Positions 53,286 to 62,760 are shown, counted from the first letter of the stretch. The stretch is 64,000 nucleotides of DNA from CBDFKK01 sp965248815 (GCA_965248815.1 CBDFKK010000008.1:2666001-2730000); one strand, 5' to 3'. The notes: generated by a model from the sequence alone, not told the origin. Numbers and translations: made by a program.

Positions 53286-54707
53286 ATGGCCGCAAGAAAA
53301 GTCAATATTCCAACAAAAATCGCGTACGCCGTGGGCGAAATTGGCCCCGCCATCAAGAACGGCGGGTTTGAGATCTTTCTTCTTTTCTATTACACCCAAG
53401 TCTTGCAGCTTTCAGGAACACTCGCAGGATTGGCATTGTTTATTGCGCTGTGCGCCGATGCGATTACCGATCCTCTTATTGGCATACTATCCGACAATCT
53501 AGAATCGCGCTGGGGCCGCCGCCACCCTTTCATGTATGCCTCGATCATTCCATTTTGCATAAGCTTTTACTTGGTCTTTTCCCCTCCCGAATTAATTGGT
53601 GATAACGGATTATTTGTTTGGCTTGTTGTTTTTGCAGTTGCGGTAAGGGCATCAATTACCTTGTTTGCCGTGCCTTACTATGCGACGGGTGCCGAACTTT
53701 CCGATGACTACCTTGAGCGCACGTCTTTGGTCCAGTATCGAACCATGGGATTAGCTATAGGAAACGTAATCTTGATTTATGTCGCGTTCACTTATTTTTT
53801 CGCGGAGAGCCCGGAATATGAAAATGGTCAGCTTAATCCGACCGCATATCCAACATTTGCTGTTGCGTTTTCACTCATTGCATTTGCGGCCATGCTGATT
53901 TCAGCGTGGGGTACGCACAGTGAAATTCCTTATCTAAAGAAACCCGCCAAACAAGCAATTCGACAATTTACGTTTCAAATCGCAGTGAGTGAATTCTTCA
54001 GAGTGCTGAAGAGCTACGCGTTTAGATCAATATTTATTGGCATGGTATTCTATTTCACCATGCGTGGCGTGATGGCAATTCTTGGCCTTCATATGGGGAC
54101 ATATTTTTGGGAATTCTCCCCCGGCGAATTGAGAAACATAAATCTCGGTCTTATGTTCGCCATGGTCGCGGCAATTCCGTGCGTGAAGCTCGTGCACAAG
54201 TACATCGACAAAAAGACAGTCTTGCTTGTCGGACTCGCGTTCAGTTTTACTTTTATATCAGCGCCACCGGCGCTGGCCTTGGCGGGGCTTTTCCCCGAGA
54301 ATGGCACGGAGCTGCTGTTCTACGTATTTCTTTCTACCTATGTGGTACTCGGAATTGCGGCTGGGTTTTTAGGTGTTACCGCCGCTTCGATCATCGCTGA
54401 CGTTTCTGATGACTTGGAGTTAATATCGGCGCGCCGCCAAGAGGGAATTTTGTTTGGCTATCTTAACTTTGCGGGTAAGACGGCGTCCGGCTTTGGTCAC
54501 GCATTGGCGGGCGTTTGTTTGGATTTCATCGCATTTCCGACCGAGGCCGCGCCCGGTGACGTTCCTGCCTCGACACTAGCCGAGCTTGGACTTCTATACG
54601 GCCCGGGTATCGGCGTGTTCGGGCTCATCTCCTTTTATTTCTTCTCCAAATACAACATATCGCGCAAGCGGCATGCGGAAATTCAAGTGGAACTCGATCG
54701 GAACTAA
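53286..54707 (+). CDS. GPH-type sugar/solute:cation symporter (MFS)
   Basis: 473 residues and about 12 membrane segments. Characteristic of the glycoside-pentoside-hexuronide family: IAYAVGEIGPAIKNGGFEIF, DAITDPLIGILSDNLESRWG and RRHPFMYASIIPFC. It imports a small solute using a cation gradient. The start at 53286 (MAARKVNIPTKIAYAVGEIG) is chosen because earlier in-frame sequence overlaps the SDR gene; the SD is weak. It sits in the LacI gene group with the SDR and lies near, but is convergent with, the FGE-like gene. Confidence 0.9.
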   Translation: MAARKVNIPTKIAYAVGEIGPAIKNGGFEIFLLFYYTQVLQLSGTLAGLALFIALCADAITDPLIGILSDNLESRWGRRHPFMYASIIPFCISFYLVFSPPELIGDNGLFVWLVVFAVAVRASITLFAVPYYATGAELSDDYLERTSLVQYRTMGLAIGNVILIYVAFTYFFAESPEYENGQLNPTAYPTFAVAFSLIAFAAMLISAWGTHSEIPYLKKPAKQAIRQFTFQIAVSEFFRVLKSYAFRSIFIGMVFYFTMRGVMAILGLHMGTYFWEFSPGELRNINLGLMFAMVAAIPCVKLVHKYIDKKTVLLVGLAFSFTFISAPPALALAGLFPENGTELLFYVFLSTYVVLGIAAGFLGVTAASIIADVSDDLELISARRQEGILFGYLNFAGKTASGFGHALAGVCLDFIAFPTEAAPGDVPASTLAELGLLYGPGIGVFGLISFYFFSKYNISRKRHAEIQVELDRN

Positions 54708-54737
54708 CCGCTTCGAAAATTAATCGGCAGCGTTTAG

Positions 54738-55634
54738 TTAGTTAATGTCTCTGGCAATCCGAAATCCGTCGACGCTACCTCGATTTGCCGGGTCACCGCT
54801 GTGTTTGACGCGATCTGCTGAACGAACAGCCCGGGGCTGGTTGGTCCAGGACCCGCCGCGCAATACGTGCCTTTCACAATCCCCCTCAGCCCATGAAGTG
54901 CCATCGTTGGGTGCGCCTTCATAGGACTCGTTCCAACAATCTTGAGTCCATTCCCATAAGTTTCCATGCAAGTCGTGCAAACCAAAAGCATTGGCGGGAA
55001 AGATGCCAACTTCTGTCGTTCGTTCTAGATAGTGGCCTGGGTCACCGGCATTGAACAAAGAGCTACCGTTGAAATTGGCTTGATCGGATGTGATTTCCTG
55101 CCCAAATGAATACGGCGTCGATGTGTGGGCCCGCGCTGCATATTCCCATTCGGCTTCCGTGAGAAGTCGATAGGCATTTCCCGTCTTTTGGCCGAGCCAA
55201 GTTGTGTAGGCTTGTGCATCGTCCCAATTCACACAGGTAACCGGGTGTTGATCCGTTTGCTGAAAATCGGGGTTTTTCCAATTGCGTGCCGCATTCGGCT
55301 TCCATTCCGAGCCAGCCCGAACCCAACAGCCATTGTCAGAATCATAACCGGTTTCGGCTATGAACGAAGCGTATTGTCCTTTCGTCACCTCAAATTTGCC
55401 GACGGCAAAAGGCGCTGAAATCGTGACCATATGCTGAGGCCCTTCGTCGTCTTCGCGACCTTGCTCGCCAGTTGTAGAGCCCATCACAAAATTTCCGGCG
55501 GGCACGACGACCATAGTCGGACAGTTATCGCAGTCCTGAAATTCTTGACCTGGTTTCAGACTTGTTTGGCCTGCACAAGACGCTATGCCGGTGACGAGTG
55601 GTACTAAGAAAATTGAAAGGTAGCGAAGTCTCAT
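54738..55634 (-). CDS. FGE-like (SUMF domain) lipoprotein
   Basis: 298 residues. Lipobox GIASC gives a lipid-anchored protein. SUMF/FGE fold markers: MVVVPAGNFVMGSTTGEQG, PFAVGKFEVTKGQYASFIAE, DAQAYTTWLGQKTGNAYRLL, TEAEWEYAARA, GLHDLHGNLWEWTQDCW and HVLRGGSWTNQPRAVRSADR. The paired cysteines of true formylglycine-generating enzymes are missing in the RGGSW segment, so sulphatase modification is unlikely. Related periplasmic proteins act as non-enzymatic or ergothioneine-type relatives. The start at 55634 is ATG; an in-frame TTG at 55646 precedes it. Its closest relative is the pseudogene at 27050. Confidence 0.88.
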   Translation of the reverse strand: MRLRYLSIFLVPLVTGIASCAGQTSLKPGQEFQDCDNCPTMVVVPAGNFVMGSTTGEQGREDDEGPQHMVTISAPFAVGKFEVTKGQYASFIAETGYDSDNGCWVRAGSEWKPNAARNWKNPDFQQTDQHPVTCVNWDDAQAYTTWLGQKTGNAYRLLTEAEWEYAARAHTSTPYSFGQEITSDQANFNGSSLFNAGDPGHYLERTTEVGIFPANAFGLHDLHGNLWEWTQDCWNESYEGAPNDGTSWAEGDCERHVLRGGSWTNQPRAVRSADRVKHSGDPANRGSVDGFRIARDIN

Positions 55635-55733
55635 TTGTCTGTTCAACGCAATTTGCGAAAGTCAATTCGAAAGTCGACAATTCTGAATATCGAATCTGCA
55701 AGAATTGTTCGAAGTAAAATTCACTAACGCGAT

Positions 55734-56489
55734 TCAAGAATTCGATTCAGGCTGACTTAGAAACTCTTTCATGCACAGTTTGAGTGTCGCGAATTCGAGA
55801 ACCAAACGTGGAAAAGCCAATCTCTCCTGGTCATCCTCTTTGCGAAGATCGCAACCTTCCGGATCAAGGCCGGTGAACTGCCACCCACCTCCGGGCTGTT
55901 GCAGCAACCGCGTAGCAAGACCCTCCGCGATTTCCGGATGATCGTTGTTCATATGGTCCAACGCTTCTTTTTCGTTGAGGCGCAAGTTCTTACCTTCCGC
56001 GCGTTCGACCTCCTGTTCGCCCTCTGTGACGTCAAGCACGAAATGAGCCGGATCGATCTCGATGCGCTCACCCGACTGCTTCAACAACGAGCCTGACTTG
56101 ATATCCAATGTCAAAAAGAGAAATTCGTTTGACGATTTTTCCGAGCCAACATCCGGATGACGTCGCAAAAAGCGCGCAATAATCATTTCGTCATTTGAGG
56201 GCTCTACGTTTCCGATCAGAGTAACGCCGCGAACGGAAGTTCCGCCATCGGCTAGATTGGCGCTGTCATAAAGGAGGGTGATGCGAGGCTCATTGGACAG
56301 GAGATCGGCATGTTCGGAATTCTTCGCCAAACATACAAGCGGGCGCCCGTCAGCCAAGCATGCACTAGATACAACGATAGGCTTGACCCCTGTGCCTGGG
56401 ATATCCGCCAAGGACAAATCGGCACTCATTGATCGGCGCACATACTCGCGTGCTAGATTTGGCGCGATATCAGCAGTCATAACTTCCAT
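55734..56489 (-). CDS. HugZ-like PNPOx-fold haem/flavin protein with DUF2470 domain
   Basis: 251 residues. N-terminal pyridoxamine-phosphate-oxidase-type domain: KPIVVSSACLADGRPLVCLA, SEHADLLSNEPRITLLYD and RGVTLIGNVEPSND. C-terminal DUF2470 domain: LNEKEALDHMNNDHPEIAEG, then TGLDPEGCDLRKEDDQERLA. This is the architecture of HugZ/HutZ-like haem-degrading proteins. It is divergent from the TonB receptor, with two operator palindromes in between. The haem link is inference. Confidence 0.85.
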   Translation of the reverse strand: MEVMTADIAPNLAREYVRRSMSADLSLADIPGTGVKPIVVSSACLADGRPLVCLAKNSEHADLLSNEPRITLLYDSANLADGGTSVRGVTLIGNVEPSNDEMIIARFLRRHPDVGSEKSSNEFLFLTLDIKSGSLLKQSGERIEIDPAHFVLDVTEGEQEVERAEGKNLRLNEKEALDHMNNDHPEIAEGLATRLLQQPGGGWQFTGLDPEGCDLRKEDDQERLAFPRLVLEFATLKLCMKEFLSQPESNS

Positions 56490-56680
56490 CTCTGATCAAG
56501 GAGTGCGTCCCAAGAAACTTAGTTTAGGTCGCGATTAAGCGTCAAACCAAAGGGCAATGCCGCGACTAGGCTTGCCAAATTCGTGGTTCGCGACTGCAAT
56601 GCGCTAAAGCGTATGAAAAAGGCATTTTCTGTGATCTCAACTCCAATAGTCGGCTCGCCCCCAATTCTAGGGGCAGCTGT

Positions 56681-56694
56681 TGCACAATTGTGCA
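56681..56694. promoter_or_regulatory. LacI-type operator palindrome
   Basis: TGCACAATTGTGCA, perfect palindrome; differs from the other sites only in the central two bases (AATT versus ACGT). Confidence 0.65.
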
Positions 56695-56862
56695 CGGGTT
56701 CAAAACGGCCGCTTTCGTTAGGAGATCGCCCCGTGAGCCCCATCGAATCGAGATCAGACATCGGATTGCTGTGGATTTCGATCGTAATTTTTTTGCCACA
56801 GATCAGGCGCTTTCTTGGCTGAAGAGTTGCGAATGTGCTAGATTTATGCGACATTCCAAGCG

Positions 56863-56876
56863 TGCATACGTGTGCA
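56863..56876. promoter_or_regulatory. LacI-type operator palindrome, imperfect
   Basis: TGCATACGTGTGCA, one base off the perfect palindrome, 51 bases before the TonB receptor start. Two spaced sites upstream of one gene suit a looping repressor. Confidence 0.6.
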
Positions 56877-56926
56877 AGGGCTTAGGCGACTCAGCGCGAG
56901 GTCGTCAAACCAGGGGGAACGATTTC

Positions 56927-59509
56927 ATGAAATTGACAAGGTTTTTGTCGGGCGCGGCCATCGCCGCATTGTTGGCGACACCCGTTGCCACCATTCCAAC
57001 GGAAGGTTGGGCGCAAGTCGACATTATTACCGTCACGACGCGGAAGCGCGAAGAGAACTTGCAGGACGTCCCAATTGCGGTGAACGCGTTTGACTTTCAA
57101 ACCATCGATCGCAAGGGCATCGACAGCATAGATGATGTCGCCCGCTTGACCCCCGGCCTTCAGTTCGATGACGGCATTTCACCGCAAGACGTGCGTATCG
57201 TTATTCGCGGCCTGTCTCCGACGCGCGGCCGGCAAAACGCCGCCGTGCTCATCGATGGTGTTGACCTCTCGAGCGAGGGGATCCAGACCGCCGGCGCATC
57301 GTTGGTCGTTAATCCCCGTTTGTTTGATGTTGAACGCATAGAGGTCGTTAAAGGACCTCAAAATGCCCTTTATGGCCGGAGCGCCTTTGCGGGCGCCATT
57401 CACTACGTGACAAAAAAGCCGGGAGACGAGTTTGAAGCGCGCTTTGGTATGGACGTTGGAACGCACGATCAGAGAGAGTTCTCCGTGCGCGTCGCGGGCC
57501 CGGTCGTTGAAGACGTGCTTTCTCTTGGCCTCAATGCCGCTTACTGGAATCACGACGGCTTTTACAAAAGTTCCTTTACTGGCGAGGATGTCGGGGGGAA
57601 CGAGGGTGCTGGGATCTCCGGGTCTGCGGCCCTCACTATTTCAGAAGGCTTCTCTTTTGACGCACGTGTCGAATATTCAGAAGATGACTTCGACGAAAGG
57701 CCAAGATTTGCATTTCGTTCGTTGGCTCCCGAAAACATTATGCCGCTACCGGCGGCTGCCATAACGCCGGTGCCGGGTGCCCTCGGTCCTCAGACCTCGG
57801 TCATTAATAACTTCTCGCCGTCGTTTACGATGCCGACGGACTTAGCGGCTTCGGCGTTCCTGGGTGGCAGCTTGGGCTTTTTCCCAACCCCGGTGGGTCC
57901 CATTCCGGATGCTGATTCTGTGGTCGCGTCGGTCGCTCCGGATCCTCGAACGGGACGGCTTCGTTCGGGTACCGATCGGGATATTTTCAGGATTCAGTTG
58001 AACGGCTCTTGGGATCTTGGCTTGGGCACGCTTGAAACGATCACCCATTATGGTGAAGTCGACTTCTTTCAATTTGGCGATACTCAAAATAATACCGATT
58101 GTACTGACGTCGTGCCTGCCGTCACTTTTCAATTCGTAAGCTGGTGTGGTGAACGCCGGCTCGACGTTAGCAACGAGCTCTTGAGTCAAGAAGTTCGGTT
58201 CTCGGGAGAGACGGGACCATTTAATTGGCTGGTTGGCGGTCTCTATTGGAATGAAAAAGTGACCCATGTCGACAATGCGATTGCGGCATTTTCGATCGGT
58301 GTTCTTGCACCTCCGCCCTTGACCGGTGCCGACGTACTTACAGGTCTCGTCCCTCCCACCGACCAGAGAACATTCATGCGGGACACGCGCCATCTCTCGG
58401 CCTTTGTGATGGCCGAGTGGGAAGCGACGGATCAGTGGTCGCTCATCTTCGAAGGCCGATACACGGATGATAAACAGGATGTATCGGGACCCCAACCGGG
58501 GATCGGCGCCGGCGGAATCGCTATTTCAGTTTGTGCCTTCTGCTTTGGCATGCAGACAATTCCCCCGGCAACACCCCAAGGCGTGACGGCATTTGCAACG
58601 GTTAGTGACTCGTTCTTCTCGCCGAAAGGAACGATCCAATGGACACCTAATGACGACCTGCTGTTCTACGCAACGGTGGCAAAAGCGCAAAAGCCTGCCG
58701 GCATAGCTCTGCTTGGGTTCTCGCTTGCAGCGGATAATAACCGGTTTGAGGCCGAGAAGATGCTGAGCTACGAGATTGGCGCCAAAACCTCGTGGCTTGA
58801 CAATACGGTGCAACTAAACGGCGCCGTATATTATGAAGACTTCACGGACAAACAAACTTTTACTCAGGAAGTAGATCCCAATTCCGGCTTTATTCAAGGG
58901 TTTCCAATTAACGCTTCTGCAGCGAGCATCTTTGGCGTTGAATTCGATGCCCTTTGGCAACCGGCTGAGGAAGTCTTGGGCGGCTTTTGGACATTCGGCG
59001 CGTCGTACTCGTTCATTGATGCCACCTATGACGAGTTCCTGTTCAATTCGGCGGGCATCATCAACATCGCACAATCTGGCCAGTGCACGCCCGTACTCGT
59101 GCTGCCGGCTCCGCCCTTGTGTCAAATCGATCTCTCCGGTAATCAGCTGGAGGATGTTGCCAAACATTCCTTCAGCGGATCGGCCAGCTTCCGCCGGCCC
59201 TTGGGCAATAGCGGCCTCACTGGAACAATCGGAACCGACTTCCAATTCGTCGGGAAGCGGTTCGACGACCAATTCAACTCGTTCACTTACGACTCCTATT
59301 GGTTAGTCGATTTGCGTGGCGGAGTAGAGGGTGAAAATTGGTCGCTCATTGCATATGCCGACAATCTCCTCAACGACGGCACAGTAAGATCGGGAATTCA
59401 ATCGGTCGACTTCGGTACATTGCAGACACCGACAATTGTCGCCAACCAAGTATTTCTTAACTTGCCAAATCGGCGACAGGTTGGTGTGCGCGGAAGCATC
59501 AATTTCTAA
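56927..59509 (+). CDS. TonB-dependent outer-membrane receptor
   Basis: 860 residues. Signal peptide to about residue 29 (WA-QV), then DIITVTTRKREENLQDVPIA, a plug-domain opening like that of the receptor at 90. The plug continues RIVIRGLSPTRGRQNAAVLI and VVKGPQNALYGRSAFAGAIH. The barrel ends VGVRGSINF with C-terminal Phe. The start at 56927 follows AGGGGGAACGATT. Two LacI-type palindromes lie in the upstream region, linking this receptor to the catabolic operons. The imported compound is unknown. Confidence 0.95.
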   Translation: MKLTRFLSGAAIAALLATPVATIPTEGWAQVDIITVTTRKREENLQDVPIAVNAFDFQTIDRKGIDSIDDVARLTPGLQFDDGISPQDVRIVIRGLSPTRGRQNAAVLIDGVDLSSEGIQTAGASLVVNPRLFDVERIEVVKGPQNALYGRSAFAGAIHYVTKKPGDEFEARFGMDVGTHDQREFSVRVAGPVVEDVLSLGLNAAYWNHDGFYKSSFTGEDVGGNEGAGISGSAALTISEGFSFDARVEYSEDDFDERPRFAFRSLAPENIMPLPAAAITPVPGALGPQTSVINNFSPSFTMPTDLAASAFLGGSLGFFPTPVGPIPDADSVVASVAPDPRTGRLRSGTDRDIFRIQLNGSWDLGLGTLETITHYGEVDFFQFGDTQNNTDCTDVVPAVTFQFVSWCGERRLDVSNELLSQEVRFSGETGPFNWLVGGLYWNEKVTHVDNAIAAFSIGVLAPPPLTGADVLTGLVPPTDQRTFMRDTRHLSAFVMAEWEATDQWSLIFEGRYTDDKQDVSGPQPGIGAGGIAISVCAFCFGMQTIPPATPQGVTAFATVSDSFFSPKGTIQWTPNDDLLFYATVAKAQKPAGIALLGFSLAADNNRFEAEKMLSYEIGAKTSWLDNTVQLNGAVYYEDFTDKQTFTQEVDPNSGFIQGFPINASAASIFGVEFDALWQPAEEVLGGFWTFGASYSFIDATYDEFLFNSAGIINIAQSGQCTPVLVLPAPPLCQIDLSGNQLEDVAKHSFSGSASFRRPLGNSGLTGTIGTDFQFVGKRFDDQFNSFTYDSYWLVDLRGGVEGENWSLIAYADNLLNDGTVRSGIQSVDFGTLQTPTIVANQVFLNLPNRRQVGVRGSINF

Positions 59510-59559
59510 TCAGAGGCTCAGTTCCCCCTGAAAGTAAAATGAATGAACTTTCGGGACTG

Positions 59560-59594
59560 CCCTCTCGGCTCACGCCGGGAGGGTTTCTTTTTTC
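59560..59594 (+). terminator. Rho-independent terminator after TonB receptor
   Basis: CCCTCTCGGC and GCCGGGAGGG form a 10-bp stem (one mismatch) with a TCAC loop, followed by TTTCTTTTTT. Strong intrinsic terminator 51 bases after the receptor stop. Confidence 0.9.
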
Positions 59595-59688
59595 TTGTCG
59601 AAATTCGACTAATGCTGTCGAACTCAGATGAATTTAAATCCTAAACTTGGGTTGTTGACATTGAAAATGAGCGACGATGGGAGGAAAC

Positions 59689-60942
59689 ATGACGGCGAAT
59701 AATTCATTTCACTGGCTGAGAGTTTTGCACCGTCGTAGCATTGTCGCGCTCATATCGATCACGCTGATGCTGACAAGCAGTCCAGCTTGGGCTCAAAGTG
59801 CGTTGCCCCAGCGCACAATGAAGTGGCAGGCTCTCGCCGAGCGCGTCGTCGAGCAATTGCAGTTGGAGCCTGGGGAAAAAGTCGTATTGATGGGACGTCC
59901 CGGTATCTTTGAAGAAATTGTTCCGCACTTGCGATACGCCGTCATGAGCGCGGGTGGCGTCGATCTGGGTCTCATTCATACTTTGGACGAACCCTTTCCC
60001 GAGGATTGGGACGAAGCCACGTTGCGGCAGGGCTTTGCCGCTTCGCGCGCCGCCTATATGGAATTGCTAAAGGACGTTGACGTCGGTGTCATGCTGCCGG
60101 GGGCAAATCCGGTTCAACCGGCATACGGCGCCTTGCAAATGTTGCTGTTCAACGAAGGCGGCCCACGCAGAACGATTCACATGCATTGGACCGATGTATA
60201 TAGCTCTTCGGGAAACGAGTTTGGTCTCATGGGCGTGACTGTATTGCCTGGCCATCCGCCGCCGCCCTTACAGGTGATCGACGCCATCTATCAGCGTGCG
60301 GTTTTGGAGACCGACCTCAAAGCGCTGTCGAAACATCAAGCGCGATTTGCCGATGCCTTGCGGGACGGCGAAGTGCACATTACGTCGCTTGCGGGCACGG
60401 ACTTGCGGTTTCGCGTTGGCGACCGTGACATCATTCAACAAAATGGTGACGCTTCAGCTGCGCGCATGCGCCAGAACGCCGCCTTCCTCACTCGGGAAGT
60501 TGAAATTCCTGGCGGCGCGGTCCGGGTCGCGCCGGTAGAGGAGAACGTCAATGGCATCATTGTTTATCCGTACTCGTCTTGGAGTGGTCAGAGCGTGATC
60601 AATGCGCGGCTTACCATCGAGAATGGGACAATCGTTGCAACCGATGCGGACGTGGGTGCTGAATACGTCGCGCAGGAATTGGCCGAGGCGCCCGAAGAGA
60701 CGCGGCGCTTTAGAGAATTCGCATTGGGAATGAATCCGCTGCTCGCTATTCCCGAAGACAACGCCTCTTGGATTCCTTATTTCGGCTATGGGGCAGGTAT
60801 TGTTCGTCTCGGGATCGGCTCCAATGTGGAGTTAGGTGGCGCGGTCCGCGGACGCTATTTTCGCTGGCGCGATCTCCTCAGCGATGCCACGGTCACAGTG
60901 GATGGCGAAGTCTGGGTGGAGAAGGGCAAGCTCGTAAAATAG
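59689..60942 (+). CDS. Exported M29-like aminopeptidase
   Basis: 417 residues. The start at 59689 (MTANNSFHW) has GGGAGGAAAC directly upstream; the earlier ATG at 59677 is part of that SD. Signal peptide to SPAWA-Q. The body resembles aminopeptidase T (M29) proteins: LQLEPGEKVVLMG, GEVHITSLAGTDLRFRVGDR, IPGGAVRVAPVEENVNGIIV and EFALGMNPLL. M29 aminopeptidases are usually cytoplasmic. Some of the expected metal ligands are not obvious in the C-terminal third, so activity is uncertain. Confidence 0.72.
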   Translation: MTANNSFHWLRVLHRRSIVALISITLMLTSSPAWAQSALPQRTMKWQALAERVVEQLQLEPGEKVVLMGRPGIFEEIVPHLRYAVMSAGGVDLGLIHTLDEPFPEDWDEATLRQGFAASRAAYMELLKDVDVGVMLPGANPVQPAYGALQMLLFNEGGPRRTIHMHWTDVYSSSGNEFGLMGVTVLPGHPPPPLQVIDAIYQRAVLETDLKALSKHQARFADALRDGEVHITSLAGTDLRFRVGDRDIIQQNGDASAARMRQNAAFLTREVEIPGGAVRVAPVEENVNGIIVYPYSSWSGQSVINARLTIENGTIVATDADVGAEYVAQELAEAPEETRRFREFALGMNPLLAIPEDNASWIPYFGYGAGIVRLGIGSNVELGGAVRGRYFRWRDLLSDATVTVDGEVWVEKGKLVK

Positions 60943-61036
60943 CGAACTCTTGCCTCCGCTAACTAGCCAATGACAGCTTGCATGTCGAACACATGCTTGA
61001 ATTCGTAATAGTGAAAACAGCGACCGGGAATATCCA

Positions 61037-62509
61037 ATGACTTTTGCACAAAGTATCACTCGATGCGCGCTCACGACTGTTTTAGTCATGCTGACATTCT
61101 TGGGCAGCGCCATGGCACAAGATGCCAAACAAGAAGCTTGGTCATTTATTGATGGACAATCCACAAGGCTCGCTCAAGCCAACCAAAAGATTTGGTCTTA
61201 TGCGGAAACGAGCCTTGAAGAAACGCGCTCGTCGCAAGAGCTCCAAGAGATTTTGCAAGCGAATGGCTTCAAAGTTGAGGCCGGTGTTTCGAATATGCCG
61301 ACGGCTTTTGTGGCCAGTTACGGGAGCGGCGATCCCGTCATCGGCATTCTTGCCGAGTTTGATGCGCTGCCCGGTGTTTCGCAGGCTGCGTCGCCCGCAC
61401 CTGAACTCGGTCCAAATCCCGAGGCAGGTCACGCCTGCGGCCATTCAGCCTTCGGCGTCGGGTCGGTCGGCGCGGCAATCTCGCTTGCGCATTTGATGGA
61501 CGAAGGTCTGATCGAGGGCACCGTAAAACTCTATGGCACGCCAGCAGAGGAAACCGGCATCGGCAAGATCTATATGCTTCGTGACGGCTACTTTAAAGAT
61601 GACGACGTCATCTTTGCCTGGCATCCCGGCGCGCGGACGCTCGTGCCCTATGGCTCCAGCATGTCCATGGTCAATGTGAAATTTCGTTTTCGCGGGTCAG
61701 CGGCTCACGCGGCGGCGCAGCCCTATGCGGGCCGCAGCGCTTTGGATGCCGTTGAACTCATGAACATGGGTGTGAATGTCATGCGCGAACATGTGCGCGA
61801 CGATGCGCGCATCCACTATGTCATCACTGATGGTGGTGATCAGCCCAACGTGGTCCCGCCCGAGGCCGAAGTTTGGTACTACATTCGCGCCTATGCATTC
61901 ACCGACGTGATAGCATACTTCGAATGGATCCGAGACATCGCTGAGGCGGCCGCCAAAATGAGCCGCACAGAATTAGAAGCTGTCGAGGTCCAATCTGAAA
62001 TGCACGAGATTCTTCCCGTGCGCTCTCTCGCCGAACTTATGCAGCGGAACTTAGAGGCCGTCGGCCCCCCCGCATGGACCGATGCGGAATTGGCCTTCGC
62101 CCGCAAAACGCAAAAAAACTTTCAGGCGGGTGCGTTTTCAGATTTGACCAAAGATAGCCCAGCGCTTGATCCTGGAATAATGCCGCTCGTCGACAAACCG
62201 ATAAAAGGTTCCGCTTCGACAGATGTCGCAGATATCTCATGGTTTGTGCCGGTTGGGAATGTGATGATCGCCGGATACGGGTACGGACTTCCCGTTCACA
62301 GTTGGCCCGTCGCGGCCGCAACAGGTTCGGCCATCGGCAATCGTGCCCTCGTCACTGCGGCCAAAGCGATCGCCGCGTCGGCGGTGGATCTCTATCTCGA
62401 TCCGGAACTCTTGGCCCGAGTTAAAGTCGACTTCCGCGAGACTCGCGGTGACACGCCCTGGCAAACGCTGATTCCAAAAGGCCAACTCGCGCCGGAAAAG
62501 GTGCGCTGA
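61037..62509 (+). CDS. Exported M20 amidohydrolase (AbgB-like)
   Basis: 490 residues. Signal peptide MTFAQSITRCALTTVLVMLT ending GSAMAQ. Metal-site motifs of M20 peptidases: GHACGHSAFG (131-140), GTPAEETGIGK (Glu-Glu catalytic/bridging) and WHPGART. The dimerisation domain contains KFRFRGSAAHAAAQPYAGRS. It is closest in layout to aminobenzoyl-glutamate utilisation protein B and related amidohydrolases, which remove an acyl or glutamyl group. The export signal is unusual for this group. It follows the M29-like gene by 94 bases on the same strand; the two may act on the same peptide-like substrate. Confidence 0.88.
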   Translation: MTFAQSITRCALTTVLVMLTFLGSAMAQDAKQEAWSFIDGQSTRLAQANQKIWSYAETSLEETRSSQELQEILQANGFKVEAGVSNMPTAFVASYGSGDPVIGILAEFDALPGVSQAASPAPELGPNPEAGHACGHSAFGVGSVGAAISLAHLMDEGLIEGTVKLYGTPAEETGIGKIYMLRDGYFKDDDVIFAWHPGARTLVPYGSSMSMVNVKFRFRGSAAHAAAQPYAGRSALDAVELMNMGVNVMREHVRDDARIHYVITDGGDQPNVVPPEAEVWYYIRAYAFTDVIAYFEWIRDIAEAAAKMSRTELEAVEVQSEMHEILPVRSLAELMQRNLEAVGPPAWTDAELAFARKTQKNFQAGAFSDLTKDSPALDPGIMPLVDKPIKGSASTDVADISWFVPVGNVMIAGYGYGLPVHSWPVAAATGSAIGNRALVTAAKAIAASAVDLYLDPELLARVKVDFRETRGDTPWQTLIPKGQLAPEKVR

Positions 62510-62653
62510 TATTGGTTCCCATGTTGTCTTGAGGCAATCTGCGCCAACGTCTTCTGCGTTGAAGCCGTTAGAGCTGATACTGGCCGACATGGAGGTTCTC
62601 AATGCCGTGAGTAACATTTCCCATATCGCATGTTCTGCGCCAAAGGGACTTTA

Positions 62654-62760
62654 AGAATGTCCGCTTTTCATCTGCGGACTCAACCGGTCGACGCTTCATT
62701 TTCAACATCCCTCTCTCTATAGTTAGAGATTAGATGTTGCGTCGATCGATTTAATCCGCA
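62654..62760. mobile_element. Degraded IS30-type inverted-repeat element
   Basis: Left end AATGTCCGCTTTTCATCTGC continues to ACTCAACCGGTCGACG, and the right end is GATGTTGCGTCGATCGATTT to AATCCGCA. Both ends match the terminal sequence at 21086-21160 and 29524-29560 with several substitutions; a short CTCTATAGTTAGAG hairpin fills the middle. Confidence 0.6.

Larger units (their letters stand above)
56490..56926. other. Divergent control region between HugZ-like gene and TonB receptor
   Basis: 437 bases. Two palindromes (56681-56694, 56863-56876) lie here. A minus-strand reading frame of about 80-110 residues crosses the first palindrome and is not accepted as a gene. Confidence 0.6.

Noticed and set aside
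56519..56761. Minus-strand reading frame of about 80 residues between HugZ-like and TonB genes
   Set aside because: No SD, no recognisable domain, and it runs across a palindrome that matches three other operators.
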